From positions 248,001 through 312,000 of the forward strand of contig CP054178.1 of assembly GCA_015709595.1 (NCBI GenBank): 64,000 nt of DNA, written 5' to 3'. Positions 49,432 through 58,214 of the stretch are shown here, one piece after another (position 1 is the stretch's first letter; every line of letters begins with the position of its first letter). Origin of the DNA: Phycisphaeraceae bacterium. Lineage in GTDB: Bacteria; Planctomycetota; Phycisphaerae; Phycisphaerales; SM1A02. The notes under the pieces were generated by a model that did no database searches, had not been told where the DNA came from, and saw nothing but the letters and a program-made list of their open reading frames with translations. Made by a program: the position numbers and the translations under genes.

Positions 49432-51119
49432 ACCTCCGTCCCTACCAATCCGAAGCCGTCGCCGCGGTGTACGAGCACCTGCGGACCCGCGACGACAACC
49501 CCTGCGTGGTCATCCCGACCGGCGGGGGCAAGACGCCCGTCATCGCCACGATCTGCCGCGATGCGGTTGGCCAATGGGGCGGCCGCGCCGTGCTGCTGGC
49601 GCACGTGAAGGAACTCCTCGAACAGGCAGCCGACAAGCTCCGCGTCATCGCGCCCGATGTGCCGATGGGCATCTACTCGGCGGGCCTCAAGCGCAAGGAC
49701 CTCGGCTACGCCGTCACGGTCGCGGGCATCCAGAGCATCTGGAAGAAGGCGTGCGACCTGGGCCCTGTCGACCTGATCATCGTCGACGAGGCCCACATGG
49801 TCCCCGCCGAGGACGATGGGATGTACCGGCAGTTCATCGCCGACGCCAAGGTGGTAAACCCCAACGTCCGCATCATCGGGCTGACCGCGACGCCGTACCG
49901 CCTCAAGTCGGGCGCGATCTGCGCCCCCGAGAACATCCTCAACCACGTCTGCTACGAGGTCGGCGTCCGCGAGCTGATCGTGCAGGGCTTCCTGTCGCCG
50001 CTCAAGACCAAGGCGGGCCTGCAGAAGATCAGCACCGACGATCTGCACGTCCGCGCCGGCGAGTTCGTCGCCAGCGAGGTCGAGGACCTGATGGACAAGG
50101 AAGGGTTGGTCGAGGGCGCGTGCGCGGAGATCGCGCAACACACCAAGGACCGCAGCGCCACGCTGATCTTCTCCTCGGGCATCCGCCACGGGCAGCACAT
50201 CGTCGATGTGCTCAAGGCCAAGCACGGCATCGAGTGCGGCTTCGTGACGGGCGACACGCCCGACGGCGTGCGTGCGGCGATCCTCGGCCGCTTCCGTTCG
50301 GGCGAGCTCAAGTACCTGTGCAACGTGAACGTGCTGACGACCGGCTTCGATGCACCGCACATCGACTGCGTGGCGCTCGTGCGGCCGACCATGTCGCCGG
50401 GCCTCTACTACCAGATGGTGGGCCGGGGCTTCCGCCTCCACCCCGGCAAGACCGACTGCCTCGTCCTGGACTTCGGCGGCAACGTGCTCCGCCACGGCCC
50501 GGTTGACGCGATCCGCATCGCCACCGACGAGCGCGGCGACGGTGAAGCGCCGGCGAAAGAGTGCCCCAACTGCCAGGCCTTGATTGCGGCGGGCTACCAG
50601 ACCTGCCCACAGTGCGGCCACCAGTTCCCCGATCCCAAGAGGCAACAGCACGAGGCGAAGGCCAGCACCGAGGGCATCCTCAGCGGCCAGACCACGCGCG
50701 AGGAGCACCGCGTCAGCGAGACCACGTACCACGTGCACTACAAGCGCAGCGACCCCTCCGCGCCGCTGACCATGCGGGTCGAGTATCGCGTCGGCTTCAA
50801 CCGCTACTTCCGCGAGTGGGTCTGCTTTGACCACACCGGATACGCGCGGACCAAGGCCGAGGCCTGGTGGCGGGCACGCTCGGTCGAGCCGGTCCCCGGC
50901 GGCACGGAGGAAGCGGTCGAGATGGCCAAGGCCGGGGCGCTTGCGCCGGCGCTCTCGATCACCGTCGAGAAGAAGGCCGGCGACCAGTTCGAACGCGTCA
51001 CGCAGCATGTGCTCGGCGACAAGCCGCCGCGTCTGGACAGCGAGGAAGGCCTGCCGGACCGGCCGCCGGAGCCCGCGGGCATGACATACGGCATCCCCGA
51101 AGACGAAATCCCCTTCTGA
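49428..51119 (+). CDS. superfamily 2 DEAH helicase with zinc finger
   Basis: 563 residues. RPYQSEAVAAVYEHL (Q-like motif), VVIPTGGGKTPVIATI (I), LIIVDEAHMV (II, about 123), IIGLTATPYRL (III), VNVLTTGFDAPHI (V) and YYQMVGRGFRLHPGK (VI) are all present. A CPNC...CPQC zinc finger lies at about 382-400, after the helicase core. Phage UvsW/RadD-like helicases of this build unwind branched DNA; position next to RusA fits replication-recombination. Intact. Confidence 0.92.
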   Translation: MNLRPYQSEAVAAVYEHLRTRDDNPCVVIPTGGGKTPVIATICRDAVGQWGGRAVLLAHVKELLEQAADKLRVIAPDVPMGIYSAGLKRKDLGYAVTVAGIQSIWKKACDLGPVDLIIVDEAHMVPAEDDGMYRQFIADAKVVNPNVRIIGLTATPYRLKSGAICAPENILNHVCYEVGVRELIVQGFLSPLKTKAGLQKISTDDLHVRAGEFVASEVEDLMDKEGLVEGACAEIAQHTKDRSATLIFSSGIRHGQHIVDVLKAKHGIECGFVTGDTPDGVRAAILGRFRSGELKYLCNVNVLTTGFDAPHIDCVALVRPTMSPGLYYQMVGRGFRLHPGKTDCLVLDFGGNVLRHGPVDAIRIATDERGDGEAPAKECPNCQALIAAGYQTCPQCGHQFPDPKRQQHEAKASTEGILSGQTTREEHRVSETTYHVHYKRSDPSAPLTMRVEYRVGFNRYFREWVCFDHTGYARTKAEAWWRARSVEPVPGGTEEAVEMAKAGALAPALSITVEKKAGDQFERVTQHVLGDKPPRLDSEEGLPDRPPEPAGMTYGIPEDEIPF

Positions 51120-51133
51120 ATAAGGAGTTCCGC

Positions 51134-51526
51134 ATGATCACGATCACGATCGAAGAGACCGACAAGGACGGGCAGTTGCTCGGACGCCACGTGGCCTCCG
51201 CGCCCATCGACAAGAACGACACCAAGGGCATCGGCTCGCTGCTGGCGCGGAGCGTCGGCGGCCTGATGTACCACACCGAAGCCCGCGCGGAGATCCCGCT
51301 GCTGATCGCGGCCGCTGGCACGCACCGGGCGAGTTCGTGCACGCGGGCGATCGGCCACGCGGCGGGCCTGGCCATTGGGACGTACGGCTTCGACCTGGCG
51401 ATCAAGCCCGTGATCGAGATCGACCGCCTGCTGGACTACCGCGCCAGCAAACGCGACCGCGAGGCCGCGGCGCAGACGCTCAAGATCATGGGCGCCATCA
51501 TCCGCCGCCGCGAGGACAACGAATAA
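51134..51526 (+). CDS. small early phage protein, function unknown
   Basis: 130 residues with an ideal AAGGAG ribosome site (51122-51127). It opens MITITIEETDKDGQLLGRHV and ends in a basic helix DREAAAQTLKIMGAIIRRRE. Located between helicase and primase genes. No family recognised. Confidence 0.55.
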   Translation: MITITIEETDKDGQLLGRHVASAPIDKNDTKGIGSLLARSVGGLMYHTEARAEIPLLIAAAGTHRASSCTRAIGHAAGLAIGTYGFDLAIKPVIEIDRLLDYRASKRDREAAAQTLKIMGAIIRRREDNE

Positions 51527-51529
51527 GCG

Positions 51530-53716
51530 ATGAGCGATGGCCCCTCCATCCTGCTCGAGTCGGCGCGCACGTACCTCGCCCGCGGGTACGCGGTGATCCC
51601 CGTGCCCGCGCGGAAGAAGATCCCCGTGCTCAAGGGGTGGACGGACCTGCGGCTCTCCGAGACCGACCTGCCGGCGCACTTCAACGGCACCGGCAACATC
51701 GGCGTGCTGCTGGGAGAACCGAGCGGGTGGCTGGTGGATGTCGACCTCGACTGCGAGGAGGCGGTGGCGCTTGCGCCCAAGTTCCTACCGCCGACCGGCG
51801 CGACGTCCGGGCGGCCCGGCAAACCCTCGTCGCACTGGTGGTACATCTGCGAGGGGATCAAGACCCGCAAGCACCAGGACCCGGTGTCCAAGAAGATGAT
51901 CGTCGAGCTGCGGAGCACCGGGGCGCAGACGGTCGTCGGCCCGAGCATCCACCCCAGCGGGGAGCCGTACGACCCGCTCGACGGCGAGCCCGCTGTGGTC
52001 GACGCCGGGGAACTGGCCGCCGCCGTCGCGGCGCTGGCCGAGGCCGTGACCGACGCGCGGCACGGGTTGAAGGAAACGATCGCTTCCCAGTCCCGATCAC
52101 TAGGAAGCGATCGCTTACCAGCGGGCGACGCTGTGCTCCGCCGCGCCGCGGCGTACCTGGACCGCATCCCACCAGCGATCTCCGGCTCGGGCGGGCACAG
52201 CCAGACCTACACCGCCGCGACGGCGATGGTGCACGGATTCGGCCTCGATCCCGAGGCGGCATTCTCGCTTCTGTGGGATCGGTACAACCCGCGGTGCGAG
52301 CCGCCGTGGTCTGAGAAAGAGCTGCGGCACAAGGTGACCGACGCCGCCAACAAGCCGCACGATCGTCCGCTCGGCTGGCTCCGCGATGCTCAGAAAGCCG
52401 AGGATCTGGGCGGCGTGGACCTGTCGGGATTCATGGCAGCGCCGGCGAAGGCGAGCGAGGACACTGCCGCTCCGGACGAGGACACGCCGATCGATCCCGG
52501 CCCGCTCCCCGAGCGCTACCTCGCCGTGCCGGGGTTCATCTCCGAAGTCATGGCGTTCAACAAGGAGACGGCGCACCGCTGGCAGCCGATGCTCGCGCTC
52601 GCCGGCGCGATGTGCCTCCAGGCCGTCCTCGCCGGGCGCAAGGTCCGCGACGAGCGCGGCAACCGCACCAACCTGTACGTCGTGTGCCTCGCGGGGTCCG
52701 GTTCGGGCAAAGACAACGCGAGGCTCATCAACAAAGCGGTGCTCTTCAAGGCCGGTCTCAACGGGCTCGAGGGCAACGAGGACCTCGCCAGCGACGCCGG
52801 GCTGGTCACTGCCGTCGAAGCCGAGCCTGCGATCCTCTTCCAAATCGACGAGTTCGGGCGTTGGCTCCGCACCATTGGCGACCCGAAGAAGGCCCCGCAC
52901 CTGTTCAACGTCATCTCCACGCTGATGAAGATGTACTCGTCGGCGCGGAGCGTCTTCAAGGGAAAGGCATACGCCGACGCCAAGCGGAACAAGGTGATCG
53001 ACCAGCCATGCGTGTCGCTGCTGGCGACGACCGCGCCCGAGCACTTCAAGCACGCGCTCACGCCCGACGCCATGAGCGACGGGTTTATGGCCCGGCTCAT
53101 TGTGTTCGAGACTGGGGAGATGCCGCCGCGCGTCTGGCAACCGGAGAAGGACCCGCCGCAGGCGATCGTGGATGCGGCCACCTGGTGGGGCGCGTTCAAC
53201 CCCGGCGGCAACCTCAGCCGCGAGCACCCCAAGCCGATGGTGGTTCCGACCACCGACGACGCCCGCGCCGTGTTCAACCGCCTCGCGGCGCTCGCCGACA
53301 CCGAGATGGAGCGCCCGCGCGAGGACCTGCGGTCGATCTGGGCACGCGTCGAGGAGAAGGCGTGCCGCCTGGCGCTGATCTACGCCTGCTCCAAGAACCG
53401 CGAGAGGCCGGTCATCGACGCCGACGCAGCGGAATGGGCCTGCGGCCTGTCCGAGCACCTGACCCGTCGCGTGCTCTACCTCGCCCACGAGTATGTGTCG
53501 CAAGGCGAGTTCGACGCCAAGCAGAAAGCCGTGCTTCGCGCGATGCGGACGGCGGGCGGGCGCATGACCCGGTCGCAGATGTGCCGCGTGACCCAGCACC
53601 TGACCCAGCGGGAGCGGGACGAGGTGCTTGAGAACCTCAAGGAGACCGGCCGCTTGAAAGAAGGGGTCGAGCCGACCGCCGGGCGGTCAAGGAGGGTGTA
53701 TGAACTCCTGCCGTAG
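51530..53716 (+). CDS. Prim-Pol/DUF3987 replicative primase-helicase
   Basis: 728 residues. The N-terminal bifunctional primase-polymerase domain (about 8-190) has RGYAVIPVPARKKIPVLKGW and the catalytic DxD in WLVDVDLDCEEAVAL. A short helical domain (about 205-285) joins it to a DUF3987 ATPase (about 330-728): Walker A VVCLAGSGSGKDNARLI, then FQIDEFGRWLRTIGDPKKAP as the Walker B region. This is the usual self-contained replication initiator of such phages. The linker DNA contains an 11-bp inverted repeat (52077-52113). Confidence 0.9.
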   Translation: MSDGPSILLESARTYLARGYAVIPVPARKKIPVLKGWTDLRLSETDLPAHFNGTGNIGVLLGEPSGWLVDVDLDCEEAVALAPKFLPPTGATSGRPGKPSSHWWYICEGIKTRKHQDPVSKKMIVELRSTGAQTVVGPSIHPSGEPYDPLDGEPAVVDAGELAAAVAALAEAVTDARHGLKETIASQSRSLGSDRLPAGDAVLRRAAAYLDRIPPAISGSGGHSQTYTAATAMVHGFGLDPEAAFSLLWDRYNPRCEPPWSEKELRHKVTDAANKPHDRPLGWLRDAQKAEDLGGVDLSGFMAAPAKASEDTAAPDEDTPIDPGPLPERYLAVPGFISEVMAFNKETAHRWQPMLALAGAMCLQAVLAGRKVRDERGNRTNLYVVCLAGSGSGKDNARLINKAVLFKAGLNGLEGNEDLASDAGLVTAVEAEPAILFQIDEFGRWLRTIGDPKKAPHLFNVISTLMKMYSSARSVFKGKAYADAKRNKVIDQPCVSLLATTAPEHFKHALTPDAMSDGFMARLIVFETGEMPPRVWQPEKDPPQAIVDAATWWGAFNPGGNLSREHPKPMVVPTTDDARAVFNRLAALADTEMERPREDLRSIWARVEEKACRLALIYACSKNRERPVIDADAAEWACGLSEHLTRRVLYLAHEYVSQGEFDAKQKAVLRAMRTAGGRMTRSQMCRVTQHLTQRERDEVLENLKETGRLKEGVEPTAGRSRRVYELLP
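52077..52113. repeat. 11-bp inverted repeat inside the primase gene
   Basis: CGATCGCTTCC (52077-52087) is repeated in reverse as GGAAGCGATCG (52103-52113) across a 15-base loop; the right arm continues into the palindrome AAGCGATCGCTT. It falls in the linker between Prim-Pol and the next domain, where amino-acid constraint is low. Confidence 0.6.
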
Positions 53717-53750
53717 CAGGTCAGAAACGCGGCTTGGCTGTGGTCGGACC

Positions 53751-53865
53751 CTTCTTTCACATTCTTCACGCGCGATCTCTCGGGGCGGGGGGGCGGGCGG
53801 GAAGGGAGCAGAGAAGGAGGGGTTGAAGAAAGTGAAAGAAGGTATCTCTCTCCTTTCTATACCTT
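53751..53865. repeat. 17-bp inverted repeat enclosing a G-quadruplex motif, plus second hairpin
   Basis: Arms 53751-53767 and 53825-53841 are complementary at 16 of 17 positions. Their 57-base loop holds G4-C-G7-C-G3-C-G3 (53782-53801), a textbook quadruplex pattern. A second hairpin (AAGGTAT 53839-53845 with ATACCTT 53859-53865) touches the right arm. The block follows the primase gene and carries no believable ORF. Confidence 0.7.
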
Positions 53866-54328
53866 CCCCCACCCCTCCCCCGGCCCCCCGCCTCCCCACC
53901 GCAGCGCCCATGCAGGTCGTGTGCCAGGCCGCGCCTAGCGGGAGCCTTACAGCCGGAAGCCTTACGGGAGGGGAGGCGGATGGCGTTAGGTACTTCCCGG
54001 GCCAGATCGCGTGGCTTGGCCCGCGGGAACAGCCGCGCTTGGCGACAGAGTTTGTTTCGTCCGTCCGAGCGCGGGGCGGCCCCGTGGCGGGGTTGGTGCG
54101 CTTCGCCGCCAACGACGCGACGTGGGCCAACGTGGGCGGACCCGTGGCCAACGGGCGGGCCCCGTAGCGGGCGGGACTCGGGGCGCTGAACGCCCCAACG
54201 GACGGGCCCGTCGCCCGAGCGATCCAGCCATCCAGCGACCCACCGATCCTCGGACCCACCGCATGTGCGGCGGGCCACCACGACGCTTTGCGCTGGCGTT
54301 CCCCGCCGCGCTTCCGACGGAGATCGCT
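53866..54328. other. non-coding region between primase and ParB-methylase genes
   Basis: A pyrimidine-rich, then GC-rich stretch. A 155-codon frame crosses it (53700-54167), but its composition is low-complexity and it starts inside the primase gene, so I do not call it. Two near-copies of GCCTTAC lie at about 53944-53971. With the hairpins before it, the region could be an origin or control region. Confidence 0.5.
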
Positions 54329-55699
54329 ATGAACATCGAGACGCTGCCCATCGACGCGGTCAAGGAATACGACCGCAATCCCCGCACCATCAACGACGCC
54401 GCCATCGACGCGGTGGCCAAGAGCATCGAGGCGTTCGGCTTCAAGGTGCCGATCTTGATCGACGCCGACGGCGTGATCATCGCCGGGCACACGCGGCTCC
54501 GCGCGGCGCGGAAACTCGGGCTCAAGGAGGTGCCGACCATCCGCGCCGATGATCTGACGCCGGAACAGGTCAAAGCGCTGCGCATCGCCGACAACAAGGT
54601 CGCCACGCTGACGTCGTGGGACATGGAGCTCCTGCCGCTAGAGCTGGCCGACCTGAAGGGCGTGGACTTCGACCTCGCGCTGCTCGGCTTCAGCGCCGAG
54701 GATCTCAGCGCCATCATGGCTCCTGCGGGCAGCGAGGGTTTGACCGATCCCGATGACGTGCCGGGCGCACCTGACGCAGCGACGACAGTGCCCGGCGACA
54801 TCTGGGTGCTCGGCAACCACCGCCTGATGTGCGGCGACTCGTCCAAGCCCGAGGACCTGGACCGTCTGCTTGATGGCCAGCCGATCCATCTCGTGAACAC
54901 GGACCCGCCGTACAACGTGAAGGTCGAGCCCCGCTCAAACAACGCCATCGTCGCGGGCCTCAGTTCGTTCGCACTGCCCGGCAAAGCAGACCAGCACGAT
55001 CAGCAGAGCGCCGACCTCAACCGCTACCCCGAGAAGAGCCGCGCCACGCACAAGAAGCTCCGGGCCAAGGACCGGCCGCTCGCCAACGACTTCGTGTCCG
55101 ATGACGAGTTCGATCGGCTGCTCGCGGCGTGGTTCGGGAACATTACCCGCGTGCTCATCCCCGGCGGCACCTTCTACATCTGGGGCGGCTACGCCAACTG
55201 CGGCAACTACCCGCCGGTGCTGAAGCGGTGCGAGCTCTACTTCGCGCAGGCGATCATCTGGATCAAGGAGCACCCGGTCCTCACGCGGAAGGACTTCATG
55301 GGCAACCACGAGTGGTGCTTCTATGGCTGGAAGGAAGGCGCGGCGCACCGCTTCTTCGGCCCGGCCAACGTGCCCGACACCTGGTCGATCAAGAAGGTCA
55401 ACCCGCAGAGCATGGTCCACCTCACCGAGAAGCCCGTGGAGCTCGCGCGGCGGGCCATCGAGTTCTCGTCGCGTCCGGGCGAGAACGTGCTCGATCTCTT
55501 CGGCGGCAGCGGCTCCACGCTCATCGGCGCGGAGATGACCGGGCGGCACGCATTCCTCATGGAGCTCGACGCCCTCTACTGCGATGTCATCGTGCAGCGC
55601 TGGGAGAAGTTCACGGGCCGCAAGGCGGAGCGGCTGCCTGCGAAGGGTGTGGCCGAAGAGAAAGCCGCGACGGGCATCGCGGCTGGGAGCAAGGCGTGA
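54329..55699 (+). CDS. ParB-N domain fused to beta-class DNA methylase
   Basis: 456 residues from ATG 54329, with GGAG upstream. Residues 1-95 are a ParB/Srx-like domain (VPILIDADGVIIAGHTRLRA; LRIADNKVATL). The methylase part has TDPPYNV (motif IV, 191-197) before VLDLFGGSGSTLIGAEM (motif I, near 390), the order of beta-class enzymes. Phages carry such fusions to modify their DNA against host restriction. The sequence recognised is unknown. Intact, and convergent with the small gene at 55959. Confidence 0.92.
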   Translation: MNIETLPIDAVKEYDRNPRTINDAAIDAVAKSIEAFGFKVPILIDADGVIIAGHTRLRAARKLGLKEVPTIRADDLTPEQVKALRIADNKVATLTSWDMELLPLELADLKGVDFDLALLGFSAEDLSAIMAPAGSEGLTDPDDVPGAPDAATTVPGDIWVLGNHRLMCGDSSKPEDLDRLLDGQPIHLVNTDPPYNVKVEPRSNNAIVAGLSSFALPGKADQHDQQSADLNRYPEKSRATHKKLRAKDRPLANDFVSDDEFDRLLAAWFGNITRVLIPGGTFYIWGGYANCGNYPPVLKRCELYFAQAIIWIKEHPVLTRKDFMGNHEWCFYGWKEGAAHRFFGPANVPDTWSIKKVNPQSMVHLTEKPVELARRAIEFSSRPGENVLDLFGGSGSTLIGAEMTGRHAFLMELDALYCDVIVQRWEKFTGRKAERLPAKGVAEEKAATGIAAGSKA

Positions 55700-55707
55700 T
55701 GGGCGCT

Positions 55708-55959
55708 TCACTCGTCGTCGAGCGTTGGCAGAGCCCCGTCGGTCGCTTCGTCCCAATCAAGCGCGTAGCGCTCGGCGATGTCCTCGAGGTCGTGCTCGGT
55801 GAGGTAGTCGGCCGTCTTGCGCTCCTGGCAGGCGGCAACAGCCCGCGCCAGGTCCGTCCATTCCTCGATGGTGAGCATCCGGTCCTGTCGCGCGCCGAGG
55901 AGGTAGAGGGCGGCCTGCAGCACGGCCTCGAGTTGGGTTTGGGTGGGCGTGGCAGGCAT
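55708..55959 (-). CDS. small acidic helical protein, function unknown
   Basis: 83 residues (MPATPTQTQLEAVLQAALYL...DWDEATDGALPTLDDE). It starts three bases after the HARE-HTH stop, so the two are cotranscribed. It lies on the strand opposite to the phage operons. No family recognised. Confidence 0.5.
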   Translation of the reverse strand: MPATPTQTQLEAVLQAALYLLGARQDRMLTIEEWTDLARAVAACQERKTADYLTEHDLEDIAERYALDWDEATDGALPTLDDE

Positions 55960-55962
55960 GGC

Positions 55963-56493
55963 TCAGGCCCCCTTTCCCGCGACGAAGACGCCGCGTTCGT
56001 GTTTCTTGAACCGGGCGGCGGTGCCCTTGGCGGCGATCTCGCGGATGATGGCGGCGTAGAGCGTGGCCTCGGGCGTCTTCCCTCCGGGGCTCGTCCACAG
56101 GCCCTTGGCCTCCATCGCGGCGATCATCTCCTTGGCCCGCATCGGCACCTCGCTCGCGGCGAGCACCTGCGCCGCCGCGTTGAGCGCGCTGACGCGCTTG
56201 GGCTTCTTCTCCTTGACAGCCTTCGTCTTGGGGGCCCTTTCACCCTTGGCCTTCGTGCCCTTGGTAGCCGCCCCAAGGCTCGCGTTGTTGGCGACATCTT
56301 TCTCGCTGGGGACCTCGTGGTCCTGCTTCCCGCCCGCCAACCGGTCGTTGATCTCGGCGAGCGCCGCTTTGCGGAGGCGCTCCGTACTCGACGCGGTGGC
56401 GTCGGCCTTGCGCTTGGGGATGCGCTTGCCGCCTGGGCCGACGGCTCGCTTCATCGCGGGGGTGCTGCTGGACTTCTTCGTCTTCGTGCTCAT
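55963..56493 (-). CDS. HARE-HTH domain protein with Lys-rich tail
   Basis: 176 residues from ATG 56493 (GGAG upstream). The first 100 residues are Lys/Ala-rich and probably disordered, with several KxxK patches. The last 70 form a HARE-HTH winged helix (SALNAAAQVLAASEVPMRAK; MIAAMEAKGLWTSPGGKTPE; LYAAIIREIAAKG; FKKHERGVFVAGKGA). In eukaryotes (HB1/ASXL) and bacteria this domain is linked to DNA modification and restriction contexts; next to a phage methylase this is suggestive. Function inferred only. Confidence 0.75.
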   Translation of the reverse strand: MSTKTKKSSSTPAMKRAVGPGGKRIPKRKADATASSTERLRKAALAEINDRLAGGKQDHEVPSEKDVANNASLGAATKGTKAKGERAPKTKAVKEKKPKRVSALNAAAQVLAASEVPMRAKEMIAAMEAKGLWTSPGGKTPEATLYAAIIREIAAKGTAARFKKHERGVFVAGKGA

Positions 56494-56586
56494 GGTCATC
56501 TCCGAACTGGGGGTTGGGTCTCCCGTCGCACGCTGCGGCGGGGAAGCGTGGCCATCGCGGTTCCCCGCGACGCCGCGTGGGGCGGG

Positions 56587-56838
56587 TCAGCGGCTCTGCA
56601 CGATGCTGATCTGGAACTCGGAGCCGTCCTCCATCCGCAGGACCAGCCCCTTGTTGCTCGTGAGCAACTGCACGCCGTCGAAGGTGTCAGCGTGGGCCAG
56701 GCCTTCGGCCTCGCTCACCATGTCGCGGGCGATGTCGGCCAGCGCGATGTCGTCGTCTTCGCCTTCGATCTCTTCGCGGGCGTCGAGGAGGTTTTGGATC
56801 AGGGACAGCAGCGTGTTCTGCATTTCGATCTCGTTCAT
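56587..56838 (-). CDS. small acidic protein, function unknown
   Basis: 83 residues with an AGGAG ribosome site. MNEIEMQNTLLSLIQNLLDA, then an acidic stretch (EEIEGEDDDIALADIARDM) and a beta end FQISIVQSR. Part of a minus-strand series of small genes. Confidence 0.5.
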   Translation of the reverse strand: MNEIEMQNTLLSLIQNLLDAREEIEGEDDDIALADIARDMVSEAEGLAHADTFDGVQLLTSNKGLVLRMEDGSEFQISIVQSR

Positions 56839-56865
56839 GGCGGGTCTCCTGGGTGGCGCGGGCGT

Positions 56866-57150
56866 TCAGGATCCCGCGATGCGTTCGATCTCGTTGAGGA
56901 CGTCGTGGACCATCGAGTTGGTGGCGGCTGCCTGTCCCCAGGCGTCCCGCCCATAGACGTGCTTGGCCACCTCGGCGGCCTTCGCGTAGCGGGCCTCGCG
57001 GCTCTCGTCGCGGCGGAACTCGGCGATGACCTTGTCGAAGCGGCCTTGCGCTCGGCTCATGCGGACCACGCTCGCGGTCGCGCCGTCGTTCGTGGCTCGC
57101 ACCGTGATGTCTTCCTCGCTGCCCTCGATGACGATGTGCTTGATCTTCAT
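56866..57150 (-). CDS. small protein, function unknown
   Basis: 94 residues with GGAG upstream: MKIKHIVIEGSEEDITVRAT, two or three beta strands, then helices ending VLNEIERIAGS. Member of the same minus-strand series. Confidence 0.5.
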   Translation of the reverse strand: MKIKHIVIEGSEEDITVRATNDGATASVVRMSRAQGRFDKVIAEFRRDESREARYAKAAEVAKHVYGRDAWGQAAATNSMVHDVLNEIERIAGS

Positions 57151-57171
57151 GGCGTGTCTCCGTGGTGGCGG

Positions 57172-57435
57172 TCATTCGGCGTCGTTCAGAAATGCCTCGA
57201 CGTGCTCGGGATCCATGTTGCTGAGGAAGCCGACCAGGTCGATCAGGTCGCTGCGGACCTTCCCGAGGCTTCCCGCAAAGCCCCAGTTGCGCGGGTCGGC
57301 CTTCGCCCCCTCGGCGTGCTTGTCGAGTTCCATCTGCAGCACGTCCATCAGGCGGGCGATGTCGTTCTGCCTCGCGGCGTAGGTCTGGGCGGCGGTCGGT
57401 TCGGGCTTCTTGGCGTCGGTCGTGCGCTTGTTCAT
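57172..57435 (-). CDS. small helical protein, function unknown
   Basis: 87 residues with AGGAG upstream: MNKRTTDAKKPEPTAAQTYA, ARQNDIARLMDVLQMELDKH and an acidic end. No family recognised. Confidence 0.5.
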   Translation of the reverse strand: MNKRTTDAKKPEPTAAQTYAARQNDIARLMDVLQMELDKHAEGAKADPRNWGFAGSLGKVRSDLIDLVGFLSNMDPEHVEAFLNDAE

Positions 57436-57495
57436 GCTTCTGCTCCTATGCGAATGGGTGATCGGGTAAACAGCGAAGCCCGCATTTCGCGGGCT

Positions 57496-57804
57496 TCAGG
57501 TCGTCGGCAGTTCAGGATTTCGCGGGCTTGTCGGGGCCTCTTCGCGGGCCGCCTCGCGGCAGGCGTCGGTTCGCCCTTGGCGGTAACCCGTGTGCAGGCC
57601 CTCGTGGTACCCGGCCTCAAAGGCGTGGCGGACCAGGTCGCGGATCGACCAGACCGGGATCTCGTGAAAGTCGAGACCGTCGTTCTTGCGGGTCTCCAGG
57701 GTTTCGAGCAAGAGCTCGACCTTGGCCCATTCCATCTCGGCGTCAAGCGCCTTCTGCTTGCTGATCCCGTCGAGGCTGGCCTTGGTGGTCTTCTTGGCGT
57801 TCAT
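57496..57804 (-). CDS. small helical protein, function unknown
   Basis: 102 residues from ATG 57804: MNAKKTTKASLDGISKQKAL, a charged helix (LLLETLETRKNDGLDFHEIP) and IRDLVRHAFEAGYHEGLHTG. First of the minus-strand series. The longer in-frame ORF upstream is rejected since it overlaps the likely control region of the terminase operon. Confidence 0.5.
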   Translation of the reverse strand: MNAKKTTKASLDGISKQKALDAEMEWAKVELLLETLETRKNDGLDFHEIPVWSIRDLVRHAFEAGYHEGLHTGYRQGRTDACREAAREEAPTSPRNPELPTT

Positions 57805-57965
57805 CTTCGTGGTCTCCGTCGCGTGCAGCCATCCCGCTCGCGTGTGACACACATTCGTCGGCATCCGGCCAACTGGCAAGGCGTTGGGGCTGCATTTCTC
57901 GATGATTCTGCGACATGTGGGCAACTCTTCCGCCCATGTGGGCAAGTCCACGCGGGAGGTCCGCG

Positions 57966-58214
57966 ATGACTCCCGAACACGCGCCTAGTTCCCAGCCCGG
58001 CGGGGGCGGACAGGGAATGTCCCGGCTCAACCCGGCGGCGATGCCCGTGGCGGACGCCGCCCGCGTGCTCACTCGGCTTGGCGGCAAGCCCGTGACCGAA
58101 GCGATGCTCCGCGCCGACATCGATGCGGGCGCGCCGACAAACGCCGACGGCAGCGTCAACCTCGTGCATTACGCCGCCTGGCTCGTGAAGGAGATGTCCG
58201 CCGGTGGCGATTGA
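57966..58214 (+). CDS. putative small terminase-like DNA-binding protein
   Basis: 82 residues with a GGAGGT ribosome site. The body ADAARVLTRLGGKPVTEAML and VHYAAWLVKE looks like a small helical DNA-binding domain. It is similar in outline to the first 60 residues of the large terminase encoded next (LARLLNSTTLGEVISERQLH...YVAWLATT), so both may carry the same fold. Position just before the large subunit fits the small terminase. Evidence is positional. Confidence 0.45.
   Translation: MTPEHAPSSQPGGGGQGMSRLNPAAMPVADAARVLTRLGGKPVTEAMLRADIDAGAPTNADGSVNLVHYAAWLVKEMSAGGD

Noticed and set aside
49164-51008. A 614-codon minus-strand frame
   Set aside because: Antisense shadow of RusA and the DEAH helicase; no motif, composition typical of reversed GC-rich coding sequence.
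52115-53599. A 494-codon minus-strand frame
   Set aside because: Antisense shadow of the DUF3987 part of the primase.
53700-54167. A 155-codon frame after the primase
   Set aside because: Begins inside the primase gene and crosses inverted repeats and a G-run; translated product is low-complexity.
55129-57969. A 946-codon plus-strand frame
   Set aside because: Runs out of frame through the methylase 3' end and antisense to five small genes that have ribosome sites and, in one case, a recognisable HARE-HTH domain.
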